From: Flavobacterium piscis
Lineage (GTDB): Bacteria > Bacteroidota > Bacteroidia > Flavobacteriales > Flavobacteriaceae
Direction of reading: 5' to 3'
Length of the DNA stretch: 64,000 bases
Assembly (NCBI RefSeq): GCF_001686925.1
Contig: NZ_LVEN01000006.1
Span: 1-64,000 of the forward strand
The translations under genes were made by a program, and so were the position numbers. Under the pieces are notes generated by a model. That model was not told the DNA's origin. It saw only the letters and a program-made list of their open reading frames with translations, and searched no databases. Below, in pieces: positions 36,062 to 43,606 of this stretch (position 1 is the stretch's first letter; each line of letters opens with the position of its first letter).

Positions 36062-37306
36062 TTATCCAATCAGTTGTGTAAACAAATCCTGATTGTCATT
36101 TAAGTATTGAAATTCGAAACCATTTTTGGTCATATTCATTTTAATTGCCTTAATATCTTTTTTGTTTTTTAATTCTAAACCAACAACAACAGAACCCATT
36201 TCGCGACTTGTTTTTTTTGCAAACTGAAAATAAGTGATGTCATCATCAGGTCCCAGAATATTATTCACAAATTCTTTTAAAGCGCCCGGACGCTGCGGAA
36301 ACTGAATCATAAAATAATGCATTAAACCTTCATATAATAAAGAACGCTCTTTTATTTCGGCAGTTCTTTCGATATCATTATTGCTTCCGCTTACTACACA
36401 AACAACTGTTTTGCCTTTTATTTGATCCTTGTAAAAATCCAAAGCAGCAATTGTTAATGCACCAGCAGGTTCAACAACCATTGCTTCTTCGTTATACAAA
36501 CGCAAAATTGTCGTACATACTTTTCCTTCGGGAACCAAAATAATATCTTCCAGATTATAACGGCAGATTTCAAATGTTTTATCACCAACTTGTTTTACAG
36601 CAGCACCGTCTACAAATTTATCAATCGTTTTTAAGGCTGTATTTTTGTTTTCTTCAATCGAGGTTTTCATCGAAGGAGCACCTTTTGGTTCAACTCCAAT
36701 AATTTTAGTGTTCGGACTCAAATGCCTAAAAACTTCAGATAAGCCAGAAGCCAGTCCGCCACCGCCAATTGGAACAAAAATATAATCTATTGGTTCTTTG
36801 TAGCTTTCCAGAATTTCTAATCCTACAGTTCCCTGGCCGGCAATTACTTTTTCATCATCAAAAGGATGAATAAATATTTTATGGTTTTTGATAGCGTCTG
36901 CCATTGCAGAAGCATAGGCATCATCAAAAGTGTCTCCGGTTAGCACAATTTCTACAAAAGATTTCCCAAACAATTGTACTTGTTTTACCTTTTGTTTTGG
37001 GGTTGTTTTTGGCATGTAAATTTTGCCCTGTATTTGCAAAAGATGGCATGAATAAGCGACACCCTGCGCATGATTTCCGGCACTCGCACAAACAATTCCG
37101 GTTGCTTTTTCTTTTTCATTCAACGACGAAATTTTGTTATAAGCGCCTCTGATTTTGTACGACCGCACTATTTGTAAATCTTCCCGTTTCAATAAAATAG
37201 TCGATTGAAACTCGTCTGACAGATTCAAATTTTGAGTGAGTGGAGTAGCGACAACTACATTTTCGAGTTGCTTTTTTGCAGCAAGTACTTCGTTAAATAA
37301 ATTCAT
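36062..37306 (-). CDS. ilvA: Threonine dehydratase (threonine ammonia-lyase)
   Basis: A PLP enzyme converting threonine to 2-oxobutanoate, the first step of isoleucine synthesis. Residues visible are the PLP lysine K51 in RSYKIRGA, the ASAGNHAQGVAYS loop (73-85 region) and the phosphate-binding GGGGLASG (about 178-185). A C-terminal ACT-like regulatory region (about 330-414, FMIQFPQRPGALKEF) would bind isoleucine. Upstream on the same strand lie an Ile-rich leader peptide and an intrinsic terminator, so expression is likely attenuated by isoleucine supply. The gene stands alone, not in an ilvBNCD cluster. Confidence 0.95.
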   Translation of the reverse strand: MNLFNEVLAAKKQLENVVVATPLTQNLNLSDEFQSTILLKREDLQIVRSYKIRGAYNKISSLNEKEKATGIVCASAGNHAQGVAYSCHLLQIQGKIYMPKTTPKQKVKQVQLFGKSFVEIVLTGDTFDDAYASAMADAIKNHKIFIHPFDDEKVIAGQGTVGLEILESYKEPIDYIFVPIGGGGLASGLSEVFRHLSPNTKIIGVEPKGAPSMKTSIEENKNTALKTIDKFVDGAAVKQVGDKTFEICRYNLEDIILVPEGKVCTTILRLYNEEAMVVEPAGALTIAALDFYKDQIKGKTVVCVVSGSNNDIERTAEIKERSLLYEGLMHYFMIQFPQRPGALKEFVNNILGPDDDITYFQFAKKTSREMGSVVVGLELKNKKDIKAIKMNMTKNGFEFQYLNDNQDLFTQLIG

Positions 37307-37392
37307 TTTGTTTGTTTTTTAATTTTTGCCACAGATTAAATGATTTAAAAAGATTTTTAATCTGCGGCTAGAAAAATATAGTTTTTGTTTTT

Positions 37393-37473
37393 ACCACAAA
37401 TTGCACAAATTTCCGCTAATTTATTTACTCAAACACAGGAAAATAATTTGTGAAAATATGTGTAATTTGTGGT
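37393..37473. repeat. Inverted repeat, ACCACAAATTGCACAAATTT family
   Basis: ACCACAAATTGCACAAATTT pairs imperfectly with ATGTGTAATTTGTGGT. It lies in the ilvA leader between the attenuator and the start codon and could be transcribed as a hairpin. Confidence 0.6.
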
Positions 37474-37493
37474 TGTTTTTTAATTGATAAAAT

Positions 37494-37520
37494 AAAAAAA
37501 CCTCCCGATTTGGGAGGTTT
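37494..37520 (-). terminator. Attenuator terminator upstream of ilvA
   Basis: On the minus strand AAACCTCCC pairs with GGGAGG around AAATC and is followed by seven T. It lies 43 bases after the leader stop codon and about 187 bases before ilvA. The ACCTCCC arm can instead pair with GGTGAGGT at 37562-37555, which would prevent the terminator. Confidence 0.85.
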
Positions 37521-37563
37521 AATAAATTGTATTTTGTTTACTTATTTATATAATACCTCACCA

Positions 37564-37620
37564 TTAATGCTGAATAGCAATAATGTTAATAGAGATAATA
37601 ATGATATTTAAGTTTTTCAT
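37564..37620 (-). CDS. Isoleucine-rich leader peptide of ilvA
   Basis: An 18-codon frame translates to MKNLNIIIISINIIAIQH, with eight Ile codons. A TACATTTG promoter box precedes the start by 17 bases. Right after the stop, GGTGAGGT (37562-37555) can pair with the 5' arm of the terminator, while CATTA.TGCT and AGCA.TAATG (37585-37562) form an alternative hairpin that includes the stop codon. This is the standard layout of ribosome-mediated transcription attenuation, and the downstream gene is the first Ile biosynthetic enzyme. Confidence 0.85.
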   Translation of the reverse strand: MKNLNIIIISINIIAIQH

Positions 37621-37637
37621 TTCAGATAATTGAATCG

Positions 37638-37671
37638 CAAATGTATTAATATTTTGCGAACTACTCATCAA
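37638..37671 (-). promoter_or_regulatory. Promoter of the ilvA leader
   Basis: On the minus strand TTG (37669-37671) and TACATTTG (37638-37645) are separated by 23 bases, within the range known for Flavobacterium promoters (TTG...TAnnTTTG). Confidence 0.7.
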
Positions 37672-37699
37672 CTTTATTTAGTTTTTATAAAAAACTGAT

Positions 37700-37715
37700 C
37701 CCGATAGCTATCGGG
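37700..37715. repeat. Perfect palindrome CCCGATAGCTATCGGG
   Basis: A 16-base perfect palindrome sits just after the DUF4136 stop codon (minus strand). It lacks a T run on either side, so it may be a dispersed palindromic repeat instead of a terminator. Confidence 0.6.
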
Positions 37716-37737
37716 AGAGACTGAAAACTGCGACTAA

Positions 37738-38277
37738 TTATTTCTTAACCGGAGGATATTGCGCTAAAACCTTAGATACAATTTCTTTTACTCTAGCATC
37801 TTTTTTGTCGATGTTTTTGGTTAAAGTTCCAATTCCTTCACCTTGCCAGATCATTTCTTTCTTTTTAGCATCGATTAAGTCAATGAATAAAGTTCCTTCT
37901 GTAGAAGTTGATACCGTAGTTTGGTTTCCTCCGTACATCATGTAAGGATTCCATCCCCAACCCCAACCGTAACCCCATCCGGCGCTAAATTGGTTTACGT
38001 TTACTTGTTCTCTCGATTTAGTAAAAATGTTTACTAATAAATCAGGATTTTCGCTTTTTGTAAAACCTTTGGCCTGCATTTCTTCGTCTATGGCATGTAG
38101 GATACGTCTTTTATCCAAATCAGAAATTTCAACCTTATCAATTCCGGGCTTAAAAAAAGCGTACGTCTTATAAGGCGCAAAATCTACGTTTTTATCGTAA
38201 TCAGAATATACACTTACCGTGCTGCATGAGGCTAGTATCAAAAGCAAAAAAACGGGTACTAATTTGAATGTTTTCAT
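37738..38277 (-). CDS. DUF4136 lipoprotein
   Basis: A 179-residue lipoprotein. The signal MKTFKLVPVFLLLILASC ends in LASC with the lipidated Cys at 18. The mature start TVSVYSDYDKNVDFAPYKTYAFF is characteristic of DUF4136, followed by KRRILHAIDEEMQAKGFTKS, a Trp/Gly-rich turn (GWGYGWGWGWNPY) and ALIDAKKKEMIWQGEG-like strands. It lies upstream of the ilvA leader, separated by that leader's promoter, so it is not part of the ilvA transcript. The function of the family is unknown. Confidence 0.9.
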   Translation of the reverse strand: MKTFKLVPVFLLLILASCSTVSVYSDYDKNVDFAPYKTYAFFKPGIDKVEISDLDKRRILHAIDEEMQAKGFTKSENPDLLVNIFTKSREQVNVNQFSAGWGYGWGWGWNPYMMYGGNQTTVSTSTEGTLFIDLIDAKKKEMIWQGEGIGTLTKNIDKKDARVKEIVSKVLAQYPPVKK

Positions 38278-38326
38278 ATGTTTAAAAATTTAATGTTCTT
38301 GGATTTAATTAAATACGAAACTTTTC

Positions 38327-40303
38327 CTAAAATAGATTTTCATCTACCATATTAGGTAAAGTTACTTTTAATAACGGCTCAACTTCCATTGCTCTTTTTA
38401 TGGCAAAAACAGCACCTTCATTTCGAGCCCAGCTTCGTCTTGAAATTCCGTTATTCACATCCCAGAAAAGCATTGAAGCTAAACGCTTTGAAGCCTCTTT
38501 AGAACCATCAAGAACCATACCAAATCCGCCGTTTATAACCTCTCCCCAGCCAACTCCGCCGCCATTATGAATAGACACCCAGGTTGCACCTCTAAAGCTG
38601 TCACCAATCACGTTTTGAATGGCCATATCGGCTGTAAAACGGGACCCGTCATAAATGTTTGAAGTTTCTCTGTAAGGAGAATCTGTTCCTGAAACGTCAT
38701 GATGATCACGACCCAAAACAACAGTACCAATTTCGCCTTTTGCAATGGCTTGGTTAAAAGCTTCGGCAATCTTAACTCGTCCTTCAGCATCAGCATAAAG
38801 AATTCTGGCTTGAGAACCAACCACTAATTTATTTTCCTGTGCACCCTTAATCCATTTAATATTATCCTGCATTTGCTGCTGAATTTCATTTGGAGCCGTT
38901 TTTGCCAATTCTTCCAACACCTGACTGGCGATGTTATCTGTTTTTTGTAAATCTTCCGGTTTTCCTGAAGTACAAACCCAACGGAAAGGACCAAAACCGT
39001 AATCAAAACACATTGGCCCCATAATATCCTGAACGTAACTTGGATATTTAAAATCGATATTATTTTCAGCCATTACATCAGCTCCCGCACGAGAAGCTTC
39101 CAATAAAAAGGCATTTCCGTAATCGAAAAAGTAAGTTCCTTTTGCGGTATGTTTATTAATTGCTTTCGCTTGACGACGTAAAGATTCCTGTACTTTTTCT
39201 TTGAATAATTCAGGATTATTGGCCATCATTTCATTCGCTTCTTCAAACGAAATTCCAGTGGGATAATAACCGCCGGCCCACGGATTATGCAATGAAGTCT
39301 GGTCTGAACCTAAATCAATTTTGATATTTTCTTTATCGAAACATTCCCAAACATCCACCACATTTCCTAAATAGGCAATCGAAACCACTTCTTTGTTGGC
39401 TTTCGCCGAATTGACTCTCTTCACCAATTCTTCTGTCGAAGTTACGATTTCATTTATCCAGCCTTGTTCGTGGCGAATTTTGGTAATCTTCGGATTCACT
39501 TCGGCGCAGACCGTAATACAACCCGCAATATTTCCTGCTTTTGGCTGTGCGCCAGACATTCCTCCAAGTCCTGAAGTTACGAATAAATTTCCTTCAGGAT
39601 TTAGTTTTATTTTTCTGAAACCGTTCAAAACCGTAATTGTAGTTCCGTGTACAATTCCCTGCGGGCCAATATACATATAACTTCCCGCCGTCATTTGTCC
39701 GTATTGTGAAACGCCCAATGCATTCATTTTTTCCCAATCGTCCGGTTTAGAGTAATTCGGAATCACCATACCGTTGGTAACGACAACTCTTGGTGCTTCT
39801 TTGTGCGAAGGAAATAATCCCATTGGATGTCCGGAATACATTGTCAACGTTTGTTCATCTGTCATTTCAGACAAATACTGCATCGTCAATAAATACTGTG
39901 CCCAGTTTTGAAAAACAGCTCCGTTTCCGCCGTACGTAATCAATTCATGCGGATGCTGCGCCACAGCGTAATCCAGATTGTTTTGAATCATGTGCATAAT
40001 CGCTTTTGCCTGCAATGATTTTCCTGGATATTCGTCAATTGGTCTTGCGTACATTTTATAATCAGGACGTAAACGATACATATATATACGACCGTACTTT
40101 TCTAATTCTTCTGAAAATTCAGCAATTAATTCAGCGTGATGTTTTGGTTCAAAATAGCGCAATGCATTTTTTAAAGCCAGTTTTTTTTCTTCGGCCGAAA
40201 GAATTTCTTTTCGTTTTGGAGCGTGGTTAATCGCTAAATCGTAAGTTGCCTTTGGCGGTAATATTGATGGAATTCCTTGTTGTATTTGTTCTTGAAAAGT
40301 CAT
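38327..40303 (-). CDS. hutU: Urocanate hydratase, long form
   Basis: This converts urocanate to imidazolonepropionate in histidine breakdown. Strong family blocks are ELITYGGNGAVFQNWAQYLLTM, MYSGHPMGLFPSH, YGQMTAGSYMYIGPQGIVHGT, GLGGMSGAQPKAGNIAGC (the NAD loop) and GGGVGWGEVINGG. The 658 residues exceed the usual 550 or so; the extra length is partly an N-terminal helical region (about 20-60) and insertions in the middle. No other hut genes are adjacent, so histidine utilisation is split over the genome. Confidence 0.95.
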   Translation of the reverse strand: MTFQEQIQQGIPSILPPKATYDLAINHAPKRKEILSAEEKKLALKNALRYFEPKHHAELIAEFSEELEKYGRIYMYRLRPDYKMYARPIDEYPGKSLQAKAIMHMIQNNLDYAVAQHPHELITYGGNGAVFQNWAQYLLTMQYLSEMTDEQTLTMYSGHPMGLFPSHKEAPRVVVTNGMVIPNYSKPDDWEKMNALGVSQYGQMTAGSYMYIGPQGIVHGTTITVLNGFRKIKLNPEGNLFVTSGLGGMSGAQPKAGNIAGCITVCAEVNPKITKIRHEQGWINEIVTSTEELVKRVNSAKANKEVVSIAYLGNVVDVWECFDKENIKIDLGSDQTSLHNPWAGGYYPTGISFEEANEMMANNPELFKEKVQESLRRQAKAINKHTAKGTYFFDYGNAFLLEASRAGADVMAENNIDFKYPSYVQDIMGPMCFDYGFGPFRWVCTSGKPEDLQKTDNIASQVLEELAKTAPNEIQQQMQDNIKWIKGAQENKLVVGSQARILYADAEGRVKIAEAFNQAIAKGEIGTVVLGRDHHDVSGTDSPYRETSNIYDGSRFTADMAIQNVIGDSFRGATWVSIHNGGGVGWGEVINGGFGMVLDGSKEASKRLASMLFWDVNNGISRRSWARNEGAVFAIKRAMEVEPLLKVTLPNMVDENLF

Positions 40304-40313
40304 TTTTTTTAGA

Positions 40314-40348
40314 GATGCTAAGTTGCTAAGATTCTAAGACGCTAAGGT
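40314..40348. repeat. CTAAG-phased intergenic repeat
   Basis: GCTAAGT, GCTAAGA, TCTAAGA and GCTAAGG lie in tandem in the gap upstream of hutU. Confidence 0.55.
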
Positions 40349-40391
40349 ATTTTAGTTAAATGAACAACAGATTAATTTTTGTTTTTTTTAC

Positions 40392-40634
40392 TATGTTGTT
40401 CCGCTGGAGATCAAATTTTAAATTTTAGATTGTTGATTTTAGATTTTTGTAAACGTAAAATTCAACATCTGAAATTATTATACTTAATTATATCGCCCCG
40501 CTGGAACTCAAAGTTGCGAGAATGTTTTATTCTATAAATATGCCACTCCTAATGGAGTTTTCCTAGCCTTGGAAAGGCGTAATATTTATAGAAAACAATA
40601 TGCGTCATTTCATAAAAGCTCCAGAGGAGCGGAA
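40392..40634. repeat. Composite dispersed repeat region
   Basis: Two TTCCGCTGG/GCCCCGCTGG words near the left face a CCAGAGGAGCGGAA at the right. Within it TTCTATAAATAT (40530-40541) and ATATTTATAGAA (40582-40593) are perfect reverse complements, flanking CACTCCTAATGGAGTT and CCTTGGAAAGG hairpins. This nested palindromic layout with no coding frame suggests a degraded mobile repeat. Confidence 0.6.
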
Positions 40635-40867
40635 TATTAATTGATGCAATTGGAATTTGGAATTTAAAATTTGGAATTTATTTAAATTATCTAATTTCCA
40701 TATTGCCACATTTTCTAATTAAACTAGGGATAACGAATATCCGACCTGTGATACGATTTGTGGATTTTAATCCTAAATTTTCGCAAGAGAATATCCATAT
40801 ATAATTTTAGATTTTAGAGTTCAGATTTTAGAAATTGTTTGATTTTATAGGCAACGAAAAGATTTAA
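40635..40867. other. AT-rich intergenic segment
   Basis: It contains GGAATTTGGAATTT words and AAATTATCTAATTTCC, like the alaS leader repeat, then degenerate TTTTAGA words. No gene was seen. Confidence 0.4.
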
Positions 40868-40912
40868 TAGTCTAAGAAGTCTAAAAATCTAACATCTAAG
40901 AAGTCTAAAAAT
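40868..40912. repeat. AGTCTAA/TCTAAAA tandem words
   Basis: AGTCTAAGAAGTCTAAAA occurs twice with a TCTAACA word between. The array reaches into the end of the next gene, whose TAG stop lies inside one of the repeat words. Confidence 0.55.
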
Positions 40913-41879
40913 AAACCTCCTCATTAACACAAAACGGCATTTTTTTATTTTCAGAAAGCGCTATTATATTTTGTGCGGCACAAACAGCCATTGCATTTCG
41001 GGCTTCATATGTTGCAGAACCAATATGCGGCAAAATACAACAATTTGGCAATGATAATAACGGATTGTCTTTTTTCATAGGTTCCGGATTGGTAACGTCA
41101 AGTCCGGCGCCCCAGATAATATTATTTGTCAGGGCATAAAACAAATCATCTTCATTATGAAATTTTCCTCTTGCTGTATTGATAAAAATAGCATTGGATT
41201 TCATTTTAGCAAAAGTATCTTTATTGAAAAGTTCATTGTTTTCTTCGCTATAATTCGAATGAACGCTCAAAACATCACTTTGCGAAAGTAAAGTTTCAAA
41301 ATCTACATATTGAGCATCAAGTTCTTTTTCGGCATTTTCATTATGAGAACGATTGTGATAAATGATTTTCATTCCAAATGCAGCTTTACATTTCTGAGCC
41401 ATTTCAAAGCCAATTCTTCCCAAACCAAATATTCCTAATGTTTTGCCGTAGAGTTCCTGTCCTAAATTTTCTAAAGCATTAAAGCCTTCCCATTTTCCGT
41501 TTATAATTTTTTTGTGATTGTAAAATGATTTTCGGGCAACGCTTTGCATCAATAAAAAAGCAATATCCGAAGTGGCTCTGCTTAAAACATCAGGCGTGTT
41601 GCCAACAGGAATTTTTCTTTTATTAGCCGATGGAATATTGACAGCATCAAATCCGACAGAAAATAAAGCGATTCCTTTTAAATTAGGACATTGCTGAAAA
41701 AAATCTTCGTCCAGATTATTGGCTCCAACGTTTAGTAAAACATCATTTTCCTGACAGATTTTTATAAACTCATTTCTTGACAATACATTTTCTGTTGGAT
41801 TTACGGTAATGCTAATGCCTTTTTCCTGAAGTAATAAAATGCCTGCTTCTGGTATATTTTTATTTATAAAAACCTTCAT
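40905..41879 (-). CDS. D-2-hydroxyacid dehydrogenase (NAD(P)-dependent)
   Basis: A 324-residue member of the D-isomer-specific dehydrogenases (glyoxylate/hydroxypyruvate reductase type). The Rossmann loop GLGRIGFEMA (about 152-161) binds the cofactor. The catalytic set is readable: Arg in INTARGK (about 236), Glu in DVTNPEP (about 265), His in ILPHIGSAT (about 283). The substrate is unknown. It ends within a short repeat array. A second, less similar enzyme of the family lies at 51614-52639. Confidence 0.9.
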   Translation of the reverse strand: MKVFINKNIPEAGILLLQEKGISITVNPTENVLSRNEFIKICQENDVLLNVGANNLDEDFFQQCPNLKGIALFSVGFDAVNIPSANKRKIPVGNTPDVLSRATSDIAFLLMQSVARKSFYNHKKIINGKWEGFNALENLGQELYGKTLGIFGLGRIGFEMAQKCKAAFGMKIIYHNRSHNENAEKELDAQYVDFETLLSQSDVLSVHSNYSEENNELFNKDTFAKMKSNAIFINTARGKFHNEDDLFYALTNNIIWGAGLDVTNPEPMKKDNPLLSLPNCCILPHIGSATYEARNAMAVCAAQNIIALSENKKMPFCVNEEVYF

Positions 41880-42072
41880 TTTGTATTATTTTTTGATCTG
41901 TTGGGTAATTTGTAAAAAAATTAAACACATAGAAATATAGATTTTTTATGCTTTAAAAGATTGCAAAAAAGAACTAGTTTCTTTGACATAGCTATGTGTA
42001 TTTTGATAAAGTGAAACGCCTTTTTACATTTCTATTGGCTATGTTTCTATGTGTTAAAATAATTGCGTAATG

Positions 42073-42255
42073 TTATAACGGTTTGTTTATTCGCCCTGTT
42101 TTTTTATCAAATCCATACGGACAATGACGGCAACCACTTTTGCAGCAATAACCACGTTTTAAATGGTGTTTTTCGGTAAAACATTTATAACCTTCGGGCG
42201 TATAGTAAAAATCTTCGCCTTCGATTAGTTTATTTTCATTACTTTGCTCTTTCAT
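42073..42255 (-). CDS. DUF5522 small Cys-rich protein
   Basis: A 60-residue protein with the family segment FYYTPEGYKCFTEKHHLKRG and then CCKSGCRHCPYGF. Four closely spaced cysteines plus another (Cys 25) could hold a zinc or iron-sulfur site. There is no signal peptide. It is divergent from the small HEKIH protein gene. The function is not known. Confidence 0.85.
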   Translation of the reverse strand: MKEQSNENKLIEGEDFYYTPEGYKCFTEKHHLKRGYCCKSGCRHCPYGFDKKTGRINKPL

Positions 42256-42365
42256 AAATCTGCATAGGGTTGATGTTTCTTTTCTAAAATCAAATAAACG
42301 AATTTGATTGTGATTTTAATGAAATCGAACATTTTTTATCTACAAATTTATAAATTTTACAGCGA

Positions 42366-42701
42366 ATGTTTCTAATTGTTGCTAAATATTTAATTCCGAA
42401 AGGATATCGCGGAATGGCTGTATTTCCGTTTGTAATTTTAAAATATGATTTTGATAAAGATAATCCTGTTTTTGTTAATCATGAAAAAATTCATTTGAGA
42501 CAACAATTAGAATTATTGATTTTACCTTTTTATATCTTTTATATTTTAGAATATGCCATCAGGTTACTGCAATATAAAAATAAAGATTTGGCTTATAGAA
42601 ATATAAGTTTTGAAAGAGAAGCTTATGCAAATGAAACGGATTTAAATTATTTGAAAAACCGATCTTTTTTTGGTTTTTTGAATTACATAACTTTAAAATA
42701 A
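42366..42701 (+). CDS. Small membrane protein with HEKIH motif (possible minimal metalloprotease)
   Basis: A 111-residue protein I do not recognise by name. Residues 38-42 read HEKIH, an HExxH zinc motif, followed by LRQQLELLILPFYIFYILEY, a hydrophobic helix (about 48-66). EREAYANE at about 84-91 could give the third ligand Glu, as in gluzincins where an ExxxE/D follows at a distance. The arrangement of HExxH just before a membrane helix recalls M48/M56 peptidases stripped to a core. The next gene begins 8 bases downstream, so they are co-transcribed. Confidence 0.7.
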   Translation: MFLIVAKYLIPKGYRGMAVFPFVILKYDFDKDNPVFVNHEKIHLRQQLELLILPFYIFYILEYAIRLLQYKNKDLAYRNISFEREAYANETDLNYLKNRSFFGFLNYITLK

Positions 42702-42709
42702 AATAGATT

Positions 42710-43606
42710 TTGAATCAGGAAATTCATATCAGTTTTCCTAATCATATTTCGCTGACTATAAAAAGAGATGATCTCAACCATCCTTTTATTTCAGGGAATA
42801 AATTAAGAAAATTAAAATACAATTTACTTCAGGCGAAAGCCGAAAATAAAGCAACATTGCTAACTTTTGGCGGAGCTTTTTCGAACCACATTGCCGCGGT
42901 GGCTTATGCGGGGAAGGAACAGGGTTTTAAAACAATTGGTGTTATTCGCGGCGATGAACTTTTTGATAAAATTGAAGAAAATCCAACTCTAAAATTCGCT
43001 CAGGAAAACGGAATGCAATTTGAATTTGTAACCCGGGAAGAATATAGGTACAAAACGGAAATTTCCTTTATTGAAAAACTAAAAGAGAAGTTTGGCGATT
43101 TTTATTTGGTAGCGGAAGGCGGTACAAATGAACTCGCTGTAAAAGGCTGTGAAGAGATTTTAACAGGTGAAGATACCAACTTTAATTACGTTTGCTGTGC
43201 AGTTGGTACAGGCGGTACCATTTCCGGATTGATCAATAGTGCGTTGCCAAATCAGAAAATTTTAGGGTTTCCGGCGTTAAAAGGTAACTTTTTAACCGAT
43301 GAAATTCGTATTTTTGCCAAACAAGATAACTGGAATTTAATTTCTGACTATCATTTTGGAGGTTATGGCAAGATAAATTTAGAATTAGTTGAATTTATTA
43401 ATGCTTTTTTGAAAGAAACAAAAGTGCCCTTAGATCCAATTTATACAGGAAAGATGGTTTTTGGCGTTATAGATTTAATCAGCAAAAATTATTTTCCTGA
43501 CCATTCAAAAATTTTACTCCTTCACACCGGCGGATTGCAGGGAATTGACGGAATGAATATAAAGTTGAAGCAGAAAAAATTACCAATACTCAAGAACAAT
43601 GATTAA
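42710..43606 (+). CDS. PLP-dependent ACC deaminase / D-cysteine desulfhydrase family enzyme
   Basis: A 298-residue tryptophan-synthase-beta-fold enzyme. The PLP lysine is in ISGNKLRKLKYNL (about 29-34), the phosphate loop in GGAFSNHIAA (about 56-64), and the second glycine loop in AVGTGGTISG (about 162-171). No ATG fits the conserved N-terminus, so the start is TTG at 42710. D-cysteine desulfhydrase (releasing sulfide and pyruvate) and ACC deaminase cannot be told apart by eye. It sits between the HEKIH protein (8-base gap) and the glucosaminidase gene (8-base overlap). Confidence 0.9.
   Translation: MNQEIHISFPNHISLTIKRDDLNHPFISGNKLRKLKYNLLQAKAENKATLLTFGGAFSNHIAAVAYAGKEQGFKTIGVIRGDELFDKIEENPTLKFAQENGMQFEFVTREEYRYKTEISFIEKLKEKFGDFYLVAEGGTNELAVKGCEEILTGEDTNFNYVCCAVGTGGTISGLINSALPNQKILGFPALKGNFLTDEIRIFAKQDNWNLISDYHFGGYGKINLELVEFINAFLKETKVPLDPIYTGKMVFGVIDLISKNYFPDHSKILLLHTGGLQGIDGMNIKLKQKKLPILKNND

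Noticed and set aside
37393..37473. The inverted repeat in the ilvA leader as the attenuator itself
   Set aside because: It is imperfect and lacks a T run, and a better terminator with an antiterminator partner lies upstream at 37494-37520.
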